Assembly (NCBI RefSeq): GCF_019669985.1
Contig: NZ_AP019782.1
Span: 1,916,001-1,980,000, forward strand
Length of the DNA: 64,000 nucleotides
Reading direction: 5' to 3'
From: Methylogaea oryzae
GTDB taxonomy: Bacteria; Pseudomonadota; Gammaproteobacteria; Methylococcales; Methylococcaceae
The notes under the pieces are model-generated. The model saw only the letters and a list, made by a program, of their open reading frames with translations. It did no database searches and was not told the origin of the DNA. The position numbers and the translations under genes are program-made. Below, one piece after another: positions 9,657 to 18,700 of the stretch. Each line of letters starts with the position of its first letter. The stretch's first letter is position 1.

Positions 9657-10502
9657 TTAGTTGTCCCGTTCCAGGCCGATAAAGTCCCAGAAAGTTTCCA
9701 CGGCGGTGCGTTCGCGCACTTCGGTGGGCTGCGGCGGGCCGTTGGGGTAATTGTGCGCGTAAATTTGCGCGGCCGCATCGGCCAATTCGTTCAAATTCAG
9801 CTGGCGGTAGGCCTCTTCCTGGATTTTCAACGCTTCGGGCACGGCCGGCGTACGTTGGTAATCGCGCAGGATGGTTTCGCAACGCTTGGCCGCCGCCACA
9901 TAGGCGCCGCGCCGCAGGTAGTATTCCGCGACATGGGCTTCGTACATGGCGATGTTGTTACGCAATGCCGTCATGCGCTGGCGGGCGTCGGCGGCGTACA
10001 TGCTGTGGGGAAACTTGGTGAGCAGCTCGTTGAACTGCTGGTGCGCTTCCTTGGCCGGCGCGGGGTCGCGCTGGCTGGTGTCGGTGGGGAGGAAGCGGTC
10101 TAGGAAACTGATGCCGCGGTTGTAGTTGACCAGCGCCCGCAGGTAATAGGCGTAATCGACGTGGGGATTGCGCGGGCTGAGGGAGATGAATCGGTCGGCT
10201 GCGGCGATGGCGGAGTCCGGCTCGTCGTTTTTGTAATACGCGTAGGCCATGTCCAACTGCGCCTGGCTGGAATATTTACCGAAGGGGTAACGGGCTTCCA
10301 GCTTTTCGTAAATGGTGACGGCTTTTTGGTACGAACCATCCATCAGCGCATGCTTCGCCTCGGTGTACAGCTTGTCCGCGCTCCAGCCCGCGTACTCGTC
10401 GGTTTCCTTTTTTTCACCGAAAAGGTTCGAGAGGGTCGAGCAGCCGGGCAGGACGGCGCACAGCAGAAGCAGTAGAATGGCTGTTTTTGTGTTCAGTCGC
10501 AT
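9657..10502 (-). CDS. bamD: Outer membrane assembly lipoprotein BamD
   Basis: Essential partner of BamA in inserting beta-barrel proteins into the outer membrane. The chosen ATG at 10502 gives a textbook lipoprotein signal: MRLNTKTA, a Leu-rich core, then the lipobox LPGCS with the acylated Cys at about residue 21. The mature part is five TPR-like helical hairpins (ALMDGSYQKAVTIYEKLEARYPFG, QAQLDMAYAYYKNDEPDSAIAAADRFISLSP, YYLRALVNYNRGISFLDRF). The frame continues upstream without a stop, but that extension lacks a signal. Length 281 residues is slightly longer than E. coli BamD. It is divergent from rluD with a 76-base shared upstream region, an arrangement conserved in many Gammaproteobacteria. 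Confidence 0.95.
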   Translation of the reverse strand: MRLNTKTAILLLLLCAVLPGCSTLSNLFGEKKETDEYAGWSADKLYTEAKHALMDGSYQKAVTIYEKLEARYPFGKYSSQAQLDMAYAYYKNDEPDSAIAAADRFISLSPRNPHVDYAYYLRALVNYNRGISFLDRFLPTDTSQRDPAPAKEAHQQFNELLTKFPHSMYAADARQRMTALRNNIAMYEAHVAEYYLRRGAYVAAAKRCETILRDYQRTPAVPEALKIQEEAYRQLNLNELADAAAQIYAHNYPNGPPQPTEVRERTAVETFWDFIGLERDN

Positions 10503-10578
10503 GGGGTCGTATCCGGCGGCGCGGCGCCAAGGCAGCGCCGCCGAGTATACCTTAGATTGACGATTTAGCGACAAACCC

Positions 10579-11541
10579 GTGATCGAATCCTCTTTATACA
10601 CGGCCGACATTCCCGACGAATTGGGCGGCCTGCGGTTGGACCAGGCCCTGGCCGAACTGTTTCCCGAATTTTCCCGCAGCCGCCTGCAGGACTGGATCAA
10701 GTCCGGTTGCGTCCAAGTGAACGGCAAGGCTTTGCGCGCCAAAGACAAGGTGATGGGCGGCGAGGCGGTGGAGCTGCGCGCGGAATTGCAGGATAGCGGC
10801 GACGATCAGCCTCAGGATATTCCTTTGGATGTGGTCTATGAGGACGCCAGCCTCATCATCGTCAACAAGCCGGCCGGTTTGGTGGTCCATCCGGCCGCGG
10901 GCAACTGGGACGGCACTTTGGTCAATGCCTTGCTGCACTATGCGCCGGAACTGGCGGCCGTGCCCCGCGCCGGTATCGTGCACCGTTTGGACAAGGACAC
11001 CAGCGGCCTGCTGATGGTGGCGCGCACCCTGCAGGCGCATAAAGTGCTGGTTGAACAGCTCCAGGCGAGGGACATCGAGCGGGAGTATCTGGCCGTGGTG
11101 CAAGGCACTATGACCGCCGGCGGCACGGTGGACGCGCCGCTGGGTCGTCATCCGGTGGACCGCAAGCGCCACGCCGTGCGCGAGGACGGCAAGCCGGCCG
11201 TGACGCACTACCGGGTGCTGGAGCGCTATCCCCACCATACCCTGGTGCGGCTCAAGCTGGAAACCGGCCGCACCCACCAGATTCGTGTGCACATGGCCCA
11301 CATCCATTACTCTCTGGTGGGCGATCCGGTGTACGGCCGCTTGCGCCTGCCCGCCGGAGCCGGTCCGGACTTGACGGAAACCCTGCGCGGCTTTCGCCGC
11401 CAGGCGCTGCATGCCACGCGGCTGGCCCTGGCCCATCCCGAGCACGGCGATCTCTGCGAATGGGAAGCGCCCATGCCGGACGACATGTCGGCGTTGGTCG
11501 ATGCGTTGCGGCGGGCGCAGGAGGAGGGCGGAGCGTTGTGA
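10579..11541 (+). CDS. rluD: 23S rRNA pseudouridine synthase D
   Basis: Makes pseudouridines in helix 69 of 23S rRNA. 320 residues starting at GTG 10579 (no competing ATG). The N-terminal S4 RNA-binding domain (LRLDQALAELFPEFSRSRLQDWIKSGCVQVNGK, about residues 15-50) is followed by the catalytic domain with GIVHRLDKDTSGLLMVA, where the Asp of HRLDKDTSG is the nucleophile, and by LETGRTHQIRVHM. Its last bases overlap a GTG that likely starts the next gene (GTGA). Confidence 0.96.
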   Translation: MIESSLYTADIPDELGGLRLDQALAELFPEFSRSRLQDWIKSGCVQVNGKALRAKDKVMGGEAVELRAELQDSGDDQPQDIPLDVVYEDASLIIVNKPAGLVVHPAAGNWDGTLVNALLHYAPELAAVPRAGIVHRLDKDTSGLLMVARTLQAHKVLVEQLQARDIEREYLAVVQGTMTAGGTVDAPLGRHPVDRKRHAVREDGKPAVTHYRVLERYPHHTLVRLKLETGRTHQIRVHMAHIHYSLVGDPVYGRLRLPAGAGPDLTETLRGFRRQALHATRLALAHPEHGDLCEWEAPMPDDMSALVDALRRAQEEGGAL

Positions 11542-12794
11542 CGAAGGTGAATTCGGTTTCGCATCCACGTGGTTTTCATTGGGTACAGTTTATGAGTCCG
11601 AACAGTCGGCGGCGGTGGATATACGCGGTTTCCTATGTCGTGGTCTTCCACGTATTGCTCGCCTACGGTTTGCCGGCGGCGGTATTTTGGGGATTGGCGC
11701 TGCTGGCGGGCGTCGCCTTTTATCGCATCCAGCCCGCCGATGCGGTGGCCGTGGCCGGTTCGTTGGTGCTCGTCACCCTGGCGTATAGCCTGGCGCTCAA
11801 GGTGACGGGAATCGCCGACGCGATTTATTACCGGCCCGACGAAAAGCTGTCGATCTGCAGCGACGTACACGGCCATAACGCCTACATTCCCGGCGCCAGC
11901 GTCGACATGCTGATGCCCCACGGCGACTTGCAGTCGATGACCACGGTCAAGATCGGCGTTCCCCACCAAGTCACCTACCGGATCGATTCCTACGGCTTTC
12001 GCAACGACGCCGACTATCGCGGCGAGAAATACCTGCTCGTGGGGGATTCGTTCATAGCGGGATCCAGCAATACCCAGTCCGATTTGCTGAGCGCGCGTCT
12101 TGCCAGGGATTATGGAATCGCCGCGTACAATCTGGCGCACCCCGGCGACATCTCGGACTACGCGTCGTACCTGTCCGCTTTCAAAGCGAGCCATCACGAC
12201 GACGCAAAGGCGCTGTTGTTCATCTTCGAGGGTAACGACTTCGTGCCCGCGCACAAAAAGAAGAAGGCCGGCCTATCCTCGTTTTTCAAGAATTATTTCA
12301 AGATTTTCTCGGACACCGACGTGTACCGAGTCACGAAATCCTTGTACAAACGAGCGCTGCGATCGGACAAGATCGCCGACTCCAAGGACGTGTTTTTCGC
12401 CGAGATAAAAGGGATCAAGATCGGATTTCTGCAGCACTATATCGACGTGACGCGCAACGCCGGCCAATCGCCGATCGTTAGCTTCGAGGAGACGCTGAAA
12501 GGCATGAGCCCCGATGTGGCGCACGTATTCTTCATTCCCACCAAGTACCGCGTTTATCATCGCTTTATTGACCCGCAAGAGTCGTTGCCCAATGCGTCCT
12601 GGGATTATTTGCGCGGCGTTTGCCAGGCGAACAGCCTCCGTTGCACCGATCTGACGCCCCAGTTGGTCAAAGCTTCCGTCGAACTATTGGAGAAAGGCGA
12701 GCTGACTTTTTGGCCGGACGACACCCATTGGAACGGCAACGGCGTTGCAGCGGCAGCCCGCGTAGTCGCCGATGTTTTACGGAACGAGCGCTAG
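11538..12794 (+). CDS. Membrane-anchored SGNH/AlgX-like hydrolase or O-acetyltransferase
   Basis: N-terminal hydrophobic region with about two or three membrane helices (IYAVSYVVVFHVLLAYGL, FWGLALLAGVAFY, VAVAGSLVLVTLAYSLAL) followed by an extracytoplasmic SGNH-type domain. Block I is KYLLVGDSFIAGSSNT (nucleophile Ser in GDS) and block V is FWPDDTHWNGNG (Asp/His). This DTHWN.G form is that of AlgX/AlgJ-like and DHHW proteins that acetylate or process extracellular polysaccharides. Two starts are possible. GTG 11538 overlaps the rluD stop and has GAGGAGGG just upstream; ATG 11592 has no visible ribosome site. I prefer GTG (418 residues). Known relatives act in exopolysaccharide modification; the substrate here is unknown and no polysaccharide genes adjoin. 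Confidence 0.8.
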   Translation: MTKVNSVSHPRGFHWVQFMSPNSRRRWIYAVSYVVVFHVLLAYGLPAAVFWGLALLAGVAFYRIQPADAVAVAGSLVLVTLAYSLALKVTGIADAIYYRPDEKLSICSDVHGHNAYIPGASVDMLMPHGDLQSMTTVKIGVPHQVTYRIDSYGFRNDADYRGEKYLLVGDSFIAGSSNTQSDLLSARLARDYGIAAYNLAHPGDISDYASYLSAFKASHHDDAKALLFIFEGNDFVPAHKKKKAGLSSFFKNYFKIFSDTDVYRVTKSLYKRALRSDKIADSKDVFFAEIKGIKIGFLQHYIDVTRNAGQSPIVSFEETLKGMSPDVAHVFFIPTKYRVYHRFIDPQESLPNASWDYLRGVCQANSLRCTDLTPQLVKASVELLEKGELTFWPDDTHWNGNGVAAAARVVADVLRNER

Positions 12795-12855
12795 ATTCAT
12801 GCCTCGAGCGGAGAAGGCACAAGGTGGGCGCACGGAGAAAAAACAATGAAAGTGG

Positions 12856-12883
12856 TTGACACGCAGGGGCGATTCACTATCCT
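12856..12883 (+). promoter_or_regulatory. Sigma-70 type promoter of the S24 repressor gene
   Basis: A perfect -35 TTGACA at 12856-12861 and a -10-like TATCCT at 12878-12883 with 16-base spacing. It is flanked by a perfect 7-bp inverted pair, GGTTGAC at 12854-12860 and GTCAACC at 12908-12914, the latter ending just before the repressor ATG. Transcription would start near 12890. The dyad could be autoregulatory half-sites; that part is inference. Confidence 0.6.
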
Positions 12884-12914
12884 TGTGCGCATCCTTGGAA
12901 AGCGCTAGTCAACC

Positions 12915-13526
12915 ATGAGCCTAGGCCAACGCCTGAAAACCGCCCGAGAAGCGAAAAAGCTGACCCAGCTGAGCTTGGCGCAGCGGTCCGGTGTCAGCCA
13001 GCAACTGATCTCCCGCTTGGAAGGCGGCCACATCGAATCCACCACGGAAATATTCCCTTTGGCCGACACCCTTGGCGTGGATGCCCGTTGGCTGGCGACA
13101 GGGCAGGGCTCCATGAGGGACGGTTCGGAGGAAAACGCGTCGAAACCGCTGATCCACGTGCCGGTGGTGTCCTGGGTGGCGGCCGGGAATTGGCGGGAAA
13201 TGATCGAGGACGACGAGCATAAGAGCATAGCGGTCACGTGCAAGGTCGGCCGTAATGCCTACGCCTTGCAAATCAAGGGGGATAGCATGGAACCGGTTTT
13301 TCCCAACGGCTCCTACATCGTGGTGGATCCCGACTTGGAACCGCGTCCCGGCAATTACGTGGTGGTGCGCTTGAACGAAACCCACGAGGCGACATTCAAG
13401 CAACTCATCGTCGAAGGCGGCATTCAGTACTTAAAGCCGCTCAATCCGCGCTATCCGATCATGGAGGTGCGGCAGGAAGCCAGTTTCTGTGGCGTGGTGC
13501 GCCATATGGAAATGGGTTTCGGCTAA
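12915..13526 (+). CDS. XRE-HTH / S24 peptidase repressor (CI/LexA-like)
   Basis: 203 residues. The N-terminal HTH_XRE domain (about residues 1-65; LTQLSLAQRSGVSQQLISRLEGG is the helix-turn-helix) is joined to a C-terminal peptidase S24 domain. Candidate catalytic serine is in IKGDSMEPVFPNGSYIVVD and the general-base lysine in HEATFKQL. An Ala-Gly pair (VSWVAAGNW, about residue 93) is where RecA-stimulated self-cleavage occurs in this family. Such proteins are phage lysogeny repressors or host-domesticated damage-responsive regulators. The adjoining dyads, a small helical protein and a broken phage-type HTH gene support a prophage relic. Confidence 0.92.
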   Translation: MSLGQRLKTAREAKKLTQLSLAQRSGVSQQLISRLEGGHIESTTEIFPLADTLGVDARWLATGQGSMRDGSEENASKPLIHVPVVSWVAAGNWREMIEDDEHKSIAVTCKVGRNAYALQIKGDSMEPVFPNGSYIVVDPDLEPRPGNYVVVRLNETHEATFKQLIVEGGIQYLKPLNPRYPIMEVRQEASFCGVVRHMEMGFG

Positions 13527-13542
13527 AAATTTTTTGCCCACG

Positions 13543-13562
13543 AAAACTACAATTATAGTTTT
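13543..13562. promoter_or_regulatory. AT-rich dyad after the S24 repressor gene (operator or weak terminator)
   Basis: AAAACTA at 13543-13549 pairs with TAGTTTT at 13556-13562 across a 6-base loop, and two more T follow. It lies 17 bases after the repressor stop and 69 bases before the next small gene. A 7-bp A/T stem is weak for a terminator, so an operator bound by the adjacent HTH repressor is as likely. Confidence 0.4.
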
Positions 13563-13630
13563 TCGAATGGCTTAGGACGAGCCATCGTTGATCGCAGGAC
13601 GTTTAACAACCCCATCGGGAGACCTTGACC

Positions 13631-13789
13631 ATGATCGCGCGACTGATTTTCGTGTTGGAGCAGATTGTTAACTGGCTGGAACGTTACAACGAGGAACGCG
13701 CTAGGCGCGAAGAGGAGCTGCGCCGCGCTCGTTCCATCCGCCTCGCCAATATAGAGCGGGAAAAATTGGCCCGTTTGGGGATGTTGTGA
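13631..13789 (+). CDS. Small basic helical protein, 52 residues, function unknown
   Basis: ATG at 13631 with GGGAGA about 9 bases upstream; the frame closes with TGA at 13787-13789. The product begins MIARLIFVLEQIVNWLERY and continues with a run dominated by Arg and Glu (EERARREEELRRARS) predicted to form one long amphipathic or coiled-coil helix. The first 18 residues are amphipathic rather than a clear membrane segment. No family recognised. It sits between the S24 repressor and a broken phage-type HTH gene, so a phage or domesticated phage origin is plausible. Confidence 0.5.
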   Translation: MIARLIFVLEQIVNWLERYNEERARREEELRRARSIRLANIEREKLARLGML

Positions 13790-13822
13790 CGGGATTTGGA
13801 ATCGTTGCGGAAACCTGAACGT

Positions 13823-14167
13823 TCAATCCGCCGTCATCGGAGCGCCGAGCGGCACCAGACAAGCGACCAGCAAGGATGGGGCCGGAGAAGGAGCAATCAG
13901 GCTGACGATTTCGGTCCATGGCCGCGCAGCCGTGCTCCGGGCCTAAAAGCTTTCCGCTTTCAGGAACCGGTAAATCTCGCCAATCCAGGGTCGCCGCTGC
14001 TGATAAATCCCCGAAGCGCAGACGAATCGCCAGCAGCGATGCGTCTTTCTTGTCCCGGTTCTGAATCGTCCGGACCGTCACGCCGAAGAACTTGGCGCAA
14101 CGTTCCGGTTGGCCAAGTGCATCTTAACCCGCGCGGTAAAAACCGAACGCCCGCGACGCTTGCTCAT
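13823..14167 (-). pseudogene. Frameshifted small HTH protein (phage-type, DUF3653-like)
   Basis: Starting from ATG at 14167 the minus strand reads MSKRRGRSVFTARVKMHL and then stops soon after in that frame. In the next frame, from about 14113, it continues GQPERCAKFFGVTVRTIQNR and then DKKDASLLAIRLR, a helix-turn-helix segment of the type found in short phage-related proteins. Further on the meaningful frame switches again (GKLLGPEHG then RPWTEIVSLI), ending with TGA at 13823. At least two frameshifts are therefore needed to make a product of about 114 residues, so it is probably dead. The DUF3653 assignment is from memory of the pattern FFGV..RT..NWD...P......L. The gene is convergent with the 52-aa gene next to it. 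Confidence 0.5.
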
Positions 14168-14249
14168 GTTCTTTATTTGTCGGTGCTTGCGACGCACGGC
14201 GTAACAAGCATCGTAACCACCTCCTCCAAACGCTGCTTCTGTCATTGCG

Positions 14250-14265
14250 CATAATGTATATTATG
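14250..14265. promoter_or_regulatory. Perfect AT-rich dyad, candidate operator
   Basis: CATAAT (14250-14255), GTAT, ATTATG (14260-14265): a perfect 6+4+6 inverted repeat about 80 bases upstream of the start of the broken HTH gene on the minus strand. It has the form of a phage-repressor or XRE-family operator overlapping an A/T-rich promoter region. Confidence 0.45.
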
Positions 14266-14692
14266 TTAAACGGTGTCGTAGCCACCATGGCACTCATGGC
14301 AAAACAGCTGCTGCGCTTGAAGCCCAATAACAAACCGCCGCTGGGTATACATGGGCTGCGCAGGGACTCGCTTCGGATCCTGGGGAAATGCGGCAGGCTG
14401 TGGCGACAACCAGCGTTGCGGCTATTCGCGGCGTTTCTGTCTCTACCATCCGGGGTTGGAATAATTACGGATCGCTACCGACGGTCGGCCGTTTGTTTTG
14501 GCTGAACGAGGATTTGAGCGCAACGGCGAGGACGCTACTTCGGGGCGGCGACCCGGGCCGGCGCCGGAAAGGTTTGGGTCTGCGTGTTTCGGCGCCCAGG
14601 CGTGTTTGGTATGGACGGGCGCGAGCGGCTGCCTTTTTCAACGACCGGCCGTTATCATATGCTCCCTATCCCCTTCCCCGGAGACTGTGCTG
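14266..14692. other. Non-coding stretch before the DUF475 gene
   Basis: About 430 bases with short open frames on both strands but none with family features, good ribosome sites or the codon character of the neighbours. It may be decayed remainder of the same mobile relic. Only a GGAGA ribosome site at its right end (14680-14684), serving the DUF475 gene, is clear. Confidence 0.5.
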
Positions 14693-15694
14693 GTGCACTA
14701 TTTCAAGTATTCGCTAATCGTAACCGTGACGGGCTTGTTGCTGGCATGGTGGTGGGGCGGCAATGTGGCGCTGTTTCTGGCGGCCATCCTGGCCGTGATG
14801 GAAATCGGACTTTCTTTCGATAACGCGGTGATGAACGCCGCGGTTCTGCGCCGCATGGACGCGGTATGGCAACGCTACTTTCTCACTTGGGGCATGGTGA
14901 TCGCGGTATTCGGCATGCGGCTGCTGTTTCCCATCGCCATCGTCGCCGTTGTTACGGGCCAAAGTTTGGCGGAGGTCACCCTGTTGGCGTTGCACGATCC
15001 GGGGGAATACGCGCGGCGCCTGACATCGACTCACGTACAGATCTCGGCGTTCGGGGGCATGTATTTGATGCTGGTGTTTTTCTCTTTCATTTTCAACGAT
15101 GAAAAAGAACTGCACTGGCTGGGTTGGATGGAACGGCAACTGGGACGGCTGGGCAAGCTGGAGTCCATCGAGGTCATCATGGCTTTGGTGACCCTCATCG
15201 TCGCCCAGGGTTTTCTGCCGGCCGACGACAAGCTGCCGGCCCTGCTGGCTGGCCTGTGGGGCATCATCCTGTACGTATTGGTCGGCAGCGTTTCGGCCTT
15301 GTTCGGCAGCGCGCAGCAACTGGGCAAAGGCGCCGGGGCCGGTTTTGTCTCGTTTATCTATCTGCAATTGCTGGACGCGTCGTTTTCTTTCGACGGCGTC
15401 ATCGGCGCATTCGCCATCAGCAAGGATATCGTCATCATCATGCTGGGCCTTTCCATCGGCGCTATGTTCGTGCGTAGCTTAACGGTCATGCTGGTGCAAA
15501 AAGGCACGCTGGATGAGTATCTATTTTTGGAGCACGGCGCCCATTACGCCATCGGTTCATTGGCGCTGATCATGCTCATCGGGATGGTCAGCCACGTTTC
15601 CGAATTGGCGACGGGGTTGATCGGGCTGGGGTTTATACTGCTGTCGCTGTGGTCGTCGATACTCTACCGGCGCCGCAATGGCAACGACGCGTAA
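14693..15694 (+). CDS. DUF475 / TerC-superfamily integral membrane protein
   Basis: 333 residues from GTG 14693, placed 8 bases after GGAGA; the frame is open further upstream but that extension lacks membrane character. About eight to nine transmembrane helices. The signature FLAAILAVMEIGLSFDNAVMNAAVLRRM, with charged Asp/Asn inside a helix and repeated later as LQLLDASFSFDGVIGAFAIS, is that of DUF475 proteins in the TerC/Alx superfamily. The two-fold internal repeat with buried acidic residues suggests cation transport; TerC/Alx relatives export Mn2+. The specific substrate is unknown. Confidence 0.88.
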   Translation: MHYFKYSLIVTVTGLLLAWWWGGNVALFLAAILAVMEIGLSFDNAVMNAAVLRRMDAVWQRYFLTWGMVIAVFGMRLLFPIAIVAVVTGQSLAEVTLLALHDPGEYARRLTSTHVQISAFGGMYLMLVFFSFIFNDEKELHWLGWMERQLGRLGKLESIEVIMALVTLIVAQGFLPADDKLPALLAGLWGIILYVLVGSVSALFGSAQQLGKGAGAGFVSFIYLQLLDASFSFDGVIGAFAISKDIVIIMLGLSIGAMFVRSLTVMLVQKGTLDEYLFLEHGAHYAIGSLALIMLIGMVSHVSELATGLIGLGFILLSLWSSILYRRRNGNDA

Positions 15695-15724
15695 CGGAAG
15701 GAACGTTCCTGCTGTTGCGTCGCC

Positions 15725-18700
15725 CTACCTCGCGGTGAAGCGCTCGAGCGTATCCAGCAGTTCGTTCATGCTCACCGGTTTGGCGAGATAAGCATCGAAG
15801 CCGGCGGACAACCCGCGTTGTATGTCGTTTTGCATGGCATTGGCGCTTAGCGCGACCACCGGGATCGCACTGGTTTCCTTGTGGGCGCGCAACCACCGCA
15901 ACGCGGCATAGCCGTCCATGCCGGGCAAATTGATGTCCATCAATATCAAGTCCGGCCGATGGCTGCGCGCCAATTCCACGCCCAGCTCGGCGTCCGGCGC
16001 CGACATCATTTCGTATTGGGCATAACGCGCCAACAGGCGTTCCACCATGCGCAGGTTGGCCACATTATCTTCCACGTACAGCACTTTATAGCGAATCACG
16101 GCGACTCGCTCCTCGGCGCTGGGGGCTATCGCCACCGACGCTTGCCCCGCCGCGGCTTGCCCGCGAGGCAGGGTTACCCAGAACTCGCTGCCCTGCCCCA
16201 CCTCGCTATGGACGCCGATTTCGCCGCCCATCATCTCCACCAATCGCTTGACGATCACCAGGCCGATGCCGGTGCCTTCGACGCCGCTGTGCTCCGCGCC
16301 CATGCGGTTGAACGCCTCGAACAAATGCGCTTGTTTTTCTTCCGTCAGGCCCTCGCCGGTATCGCTAACGGATATTCGGACGTAATCGCCGCCCACCGGT
16401 GAGCAGCCGACGCGCACGTCGCCCCCCTCCCGGTTGTACTTGATGGCGTTGGACAGCAGATTGAGCAGCACCTGCTTGAAACGCATTTCATCGCCTCGCA
16501 GCCAACAACCTTGAACGGACGCGCGTTCCAAATTGATGCGGATCTTTCGCTGGGCGGCTACCGGGCTCAACAAGGCTAGGCATTCGTCCAGCAACGGTTC
16601 CACCTCCATGTCGCCGACTTCCAGCGAGACCTTGCCGGATTCGATGCGCGACAGGTCCAAGACTTCGTTGATCAATTTCAGCAAATGCCATCCGGCCACC
16701 AGGATTTGGTCGACGCTGTCTTTCTGGCAATTGCTCAACGGTTCGTCCGGGTCGTTTTCCAGCAGCTGGGCGAATCCCAGCACCGCATTGAGCGGCGTGC
16801 GCAATTCGTGGCTCATGCGCGACAGAAACTCGGTCTTCGCGCTGCTCGCCCGCTCCGCTTCGTCCCTGGCTTGCAGCACCTGCGCTTGCAGCGCGCGGGT
16901 CTCGTCGGCCCGGCGCATGGCGTCCGCCACTACGGCCACCGTGGCGTCGAACGGCCGCAGGAATTCCAACAAGGCGTCGTCGTAGCCTTGCGCGCGATTG
17001 GCGATGCCGTACATGGCCACCATGCGGCCGCCGTAGTAAACGGGCACGCCGAGAAAGGTGCTGACGACGAGTTGTTGCGGCAGCATGCCGCTGCCGCGCG
17101 GGTCCGCCGCCACGTTATTGCTCAGCACCGGCTTGCCGCTGGTCAAGACGGAGCCCAGCAGGCTGTGCAGATTGTGTATCTCGACGCCCTGCCCGCTCCG
17201 CCCTTGATTCATGGCGCGGCTGGCTTGTTCGCCGGCATTGCTGCTCATGGCCTGGGTCAACAAATACGGCGAACCGCCCGCGTCGTACTTGACCTCGCCG
17301 AGCAGGCCGTATTGGCTGTCGGTGAGATCCACCAGGGCGCGCAGCAAATAAACGGCGATATCGTGGGTGTCCTCTTCGCCGATGTAGCGCAGCACCGCTT
17401 GGCGCAATACTTCCAGCAACTCCTTCTGCTTCAGGAGGGTCTCTTCGGCCTGCTTGCGCCAAGTCACGTCGGTGACGACGCCCAACAAATGCAGGGGACG
17501 GCCTTCCAGCGTGCGGGTCACGTCGCCCCGGTGGTTTAGCCAGTGGATGCTGGCGTCGGGCCACAAGACGCGATGCTCGAGGTCCAGGGCCAATCCGGAA
17601 TCCAGGCAGGCGGCCATGGCCGCGGCGACCTGGTCCCTGTCGTCCGGGTGGACGGCGTCGAGGAAATCCTCGTAACTCAGGTTGCTCACGCCTTCGGGAC
17701 CGCCGAACAAGGCGCCGACCCGCTCGGAGCAAATCACGTGATCGGTGGCGATGTCCCAATCCCACGTGCCCACATTGGCGTAATACTGGCTGCGTCGCAG
17801 CCTTTCGTCGCTTTCCGCCAATGCTTCCTGCACTTGTTTAAGGGCGGTCACTTCGGTGCGGATGGCGATGTAGCGTTCGGGAACGCCATGGGCGTCGCGC
17901 CCCAGCGGCATCACGCTGGACTCCACCCAGTAATAGCGGCCGTCCTTGCTCTTGTTGCGCAACTCGCCGCGCCACTCCCGTCCGGCGGCGATAGTGCGCC
18001 ATAAATCGGCATACACTTCTGCCGGCATGTCGCCTTTGACGATGCGATGGTTTTGGCCAATCAGCTCTTGATGGGTATAGCCGCTGATCTGGCAGAATTT
18101 GTTGTTGGCATAAAGTATGGTGCCCTGGCGGTCGGTGATGCTGACGATGGCGTGTTGATCCAGGGCCAATTTGAAGTTTTGCAGGTCGTTTACCGCCAGC
18201 CGGGCTTGGCGCGCCGCCCATTGCAAGTCGCGATAACGCCGCACCCTGGCTTTCACCGATTCCAGCAACCGCGCTTCCGACACGGGCCCGCCCAGGTATT
18301 CGTCCCCGCCCTGGTACAGACCCGCGGCGCTCGGCGTTTGGCCGTCGCCGGACAACAACAAAATAGGAATGTCGGCGCAACCGTCGAATTGGCGAACCAC
18401 CGCCGCGACTTCCGCCCCGGAGCAGTCCGAACGCTGCAAGTCGATGAGCAGCAGTTCCGGCGGCGCGGCGTCCAGCAACCGCACGACGGATTCGGGGTTT
18501 TCGAGTACCGTCACCGACATGCCGGCGGCCTCCAGCCAACGGCGATAGGGATTGGCCGCGGCGTCGCCGTCCTGCAGCAGCGCCACCCGGCAAGGCTCGT
18601 CGCCATGGCAGCTGATTAATCCGTCCAGGGCGTGGGCCACTTGCTCGATGTCCACGGGCTTGACGAAATAGTGGGCGGAACCGACGCGCGCGGCTTCCAG

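Noticed and set aside
12846-12908. 20-codon leader frame (MKVVDTQGRFTILVRILGKR) ending just before the S24 repressor ATG
   Set aside because: The repressor promoter at 12856-12883 lies inside it, so its start would not be on the main transcript; no attenuator structure seen.
14245-14505. 86-codon frame starting at the CATAAT dyad
   Set aside because: No ribosome site, no family features, and composition unlike neighbouring genes; treated as non-coding relic.
14388-14717. 109-codon frame with a vaguely HTH-like stretch GVSVSTIRGW
   Set aside because: No ribosome site, runs into the DUF475 start in a different frame, and the remaining residues are Arg-rich shadow sequence.
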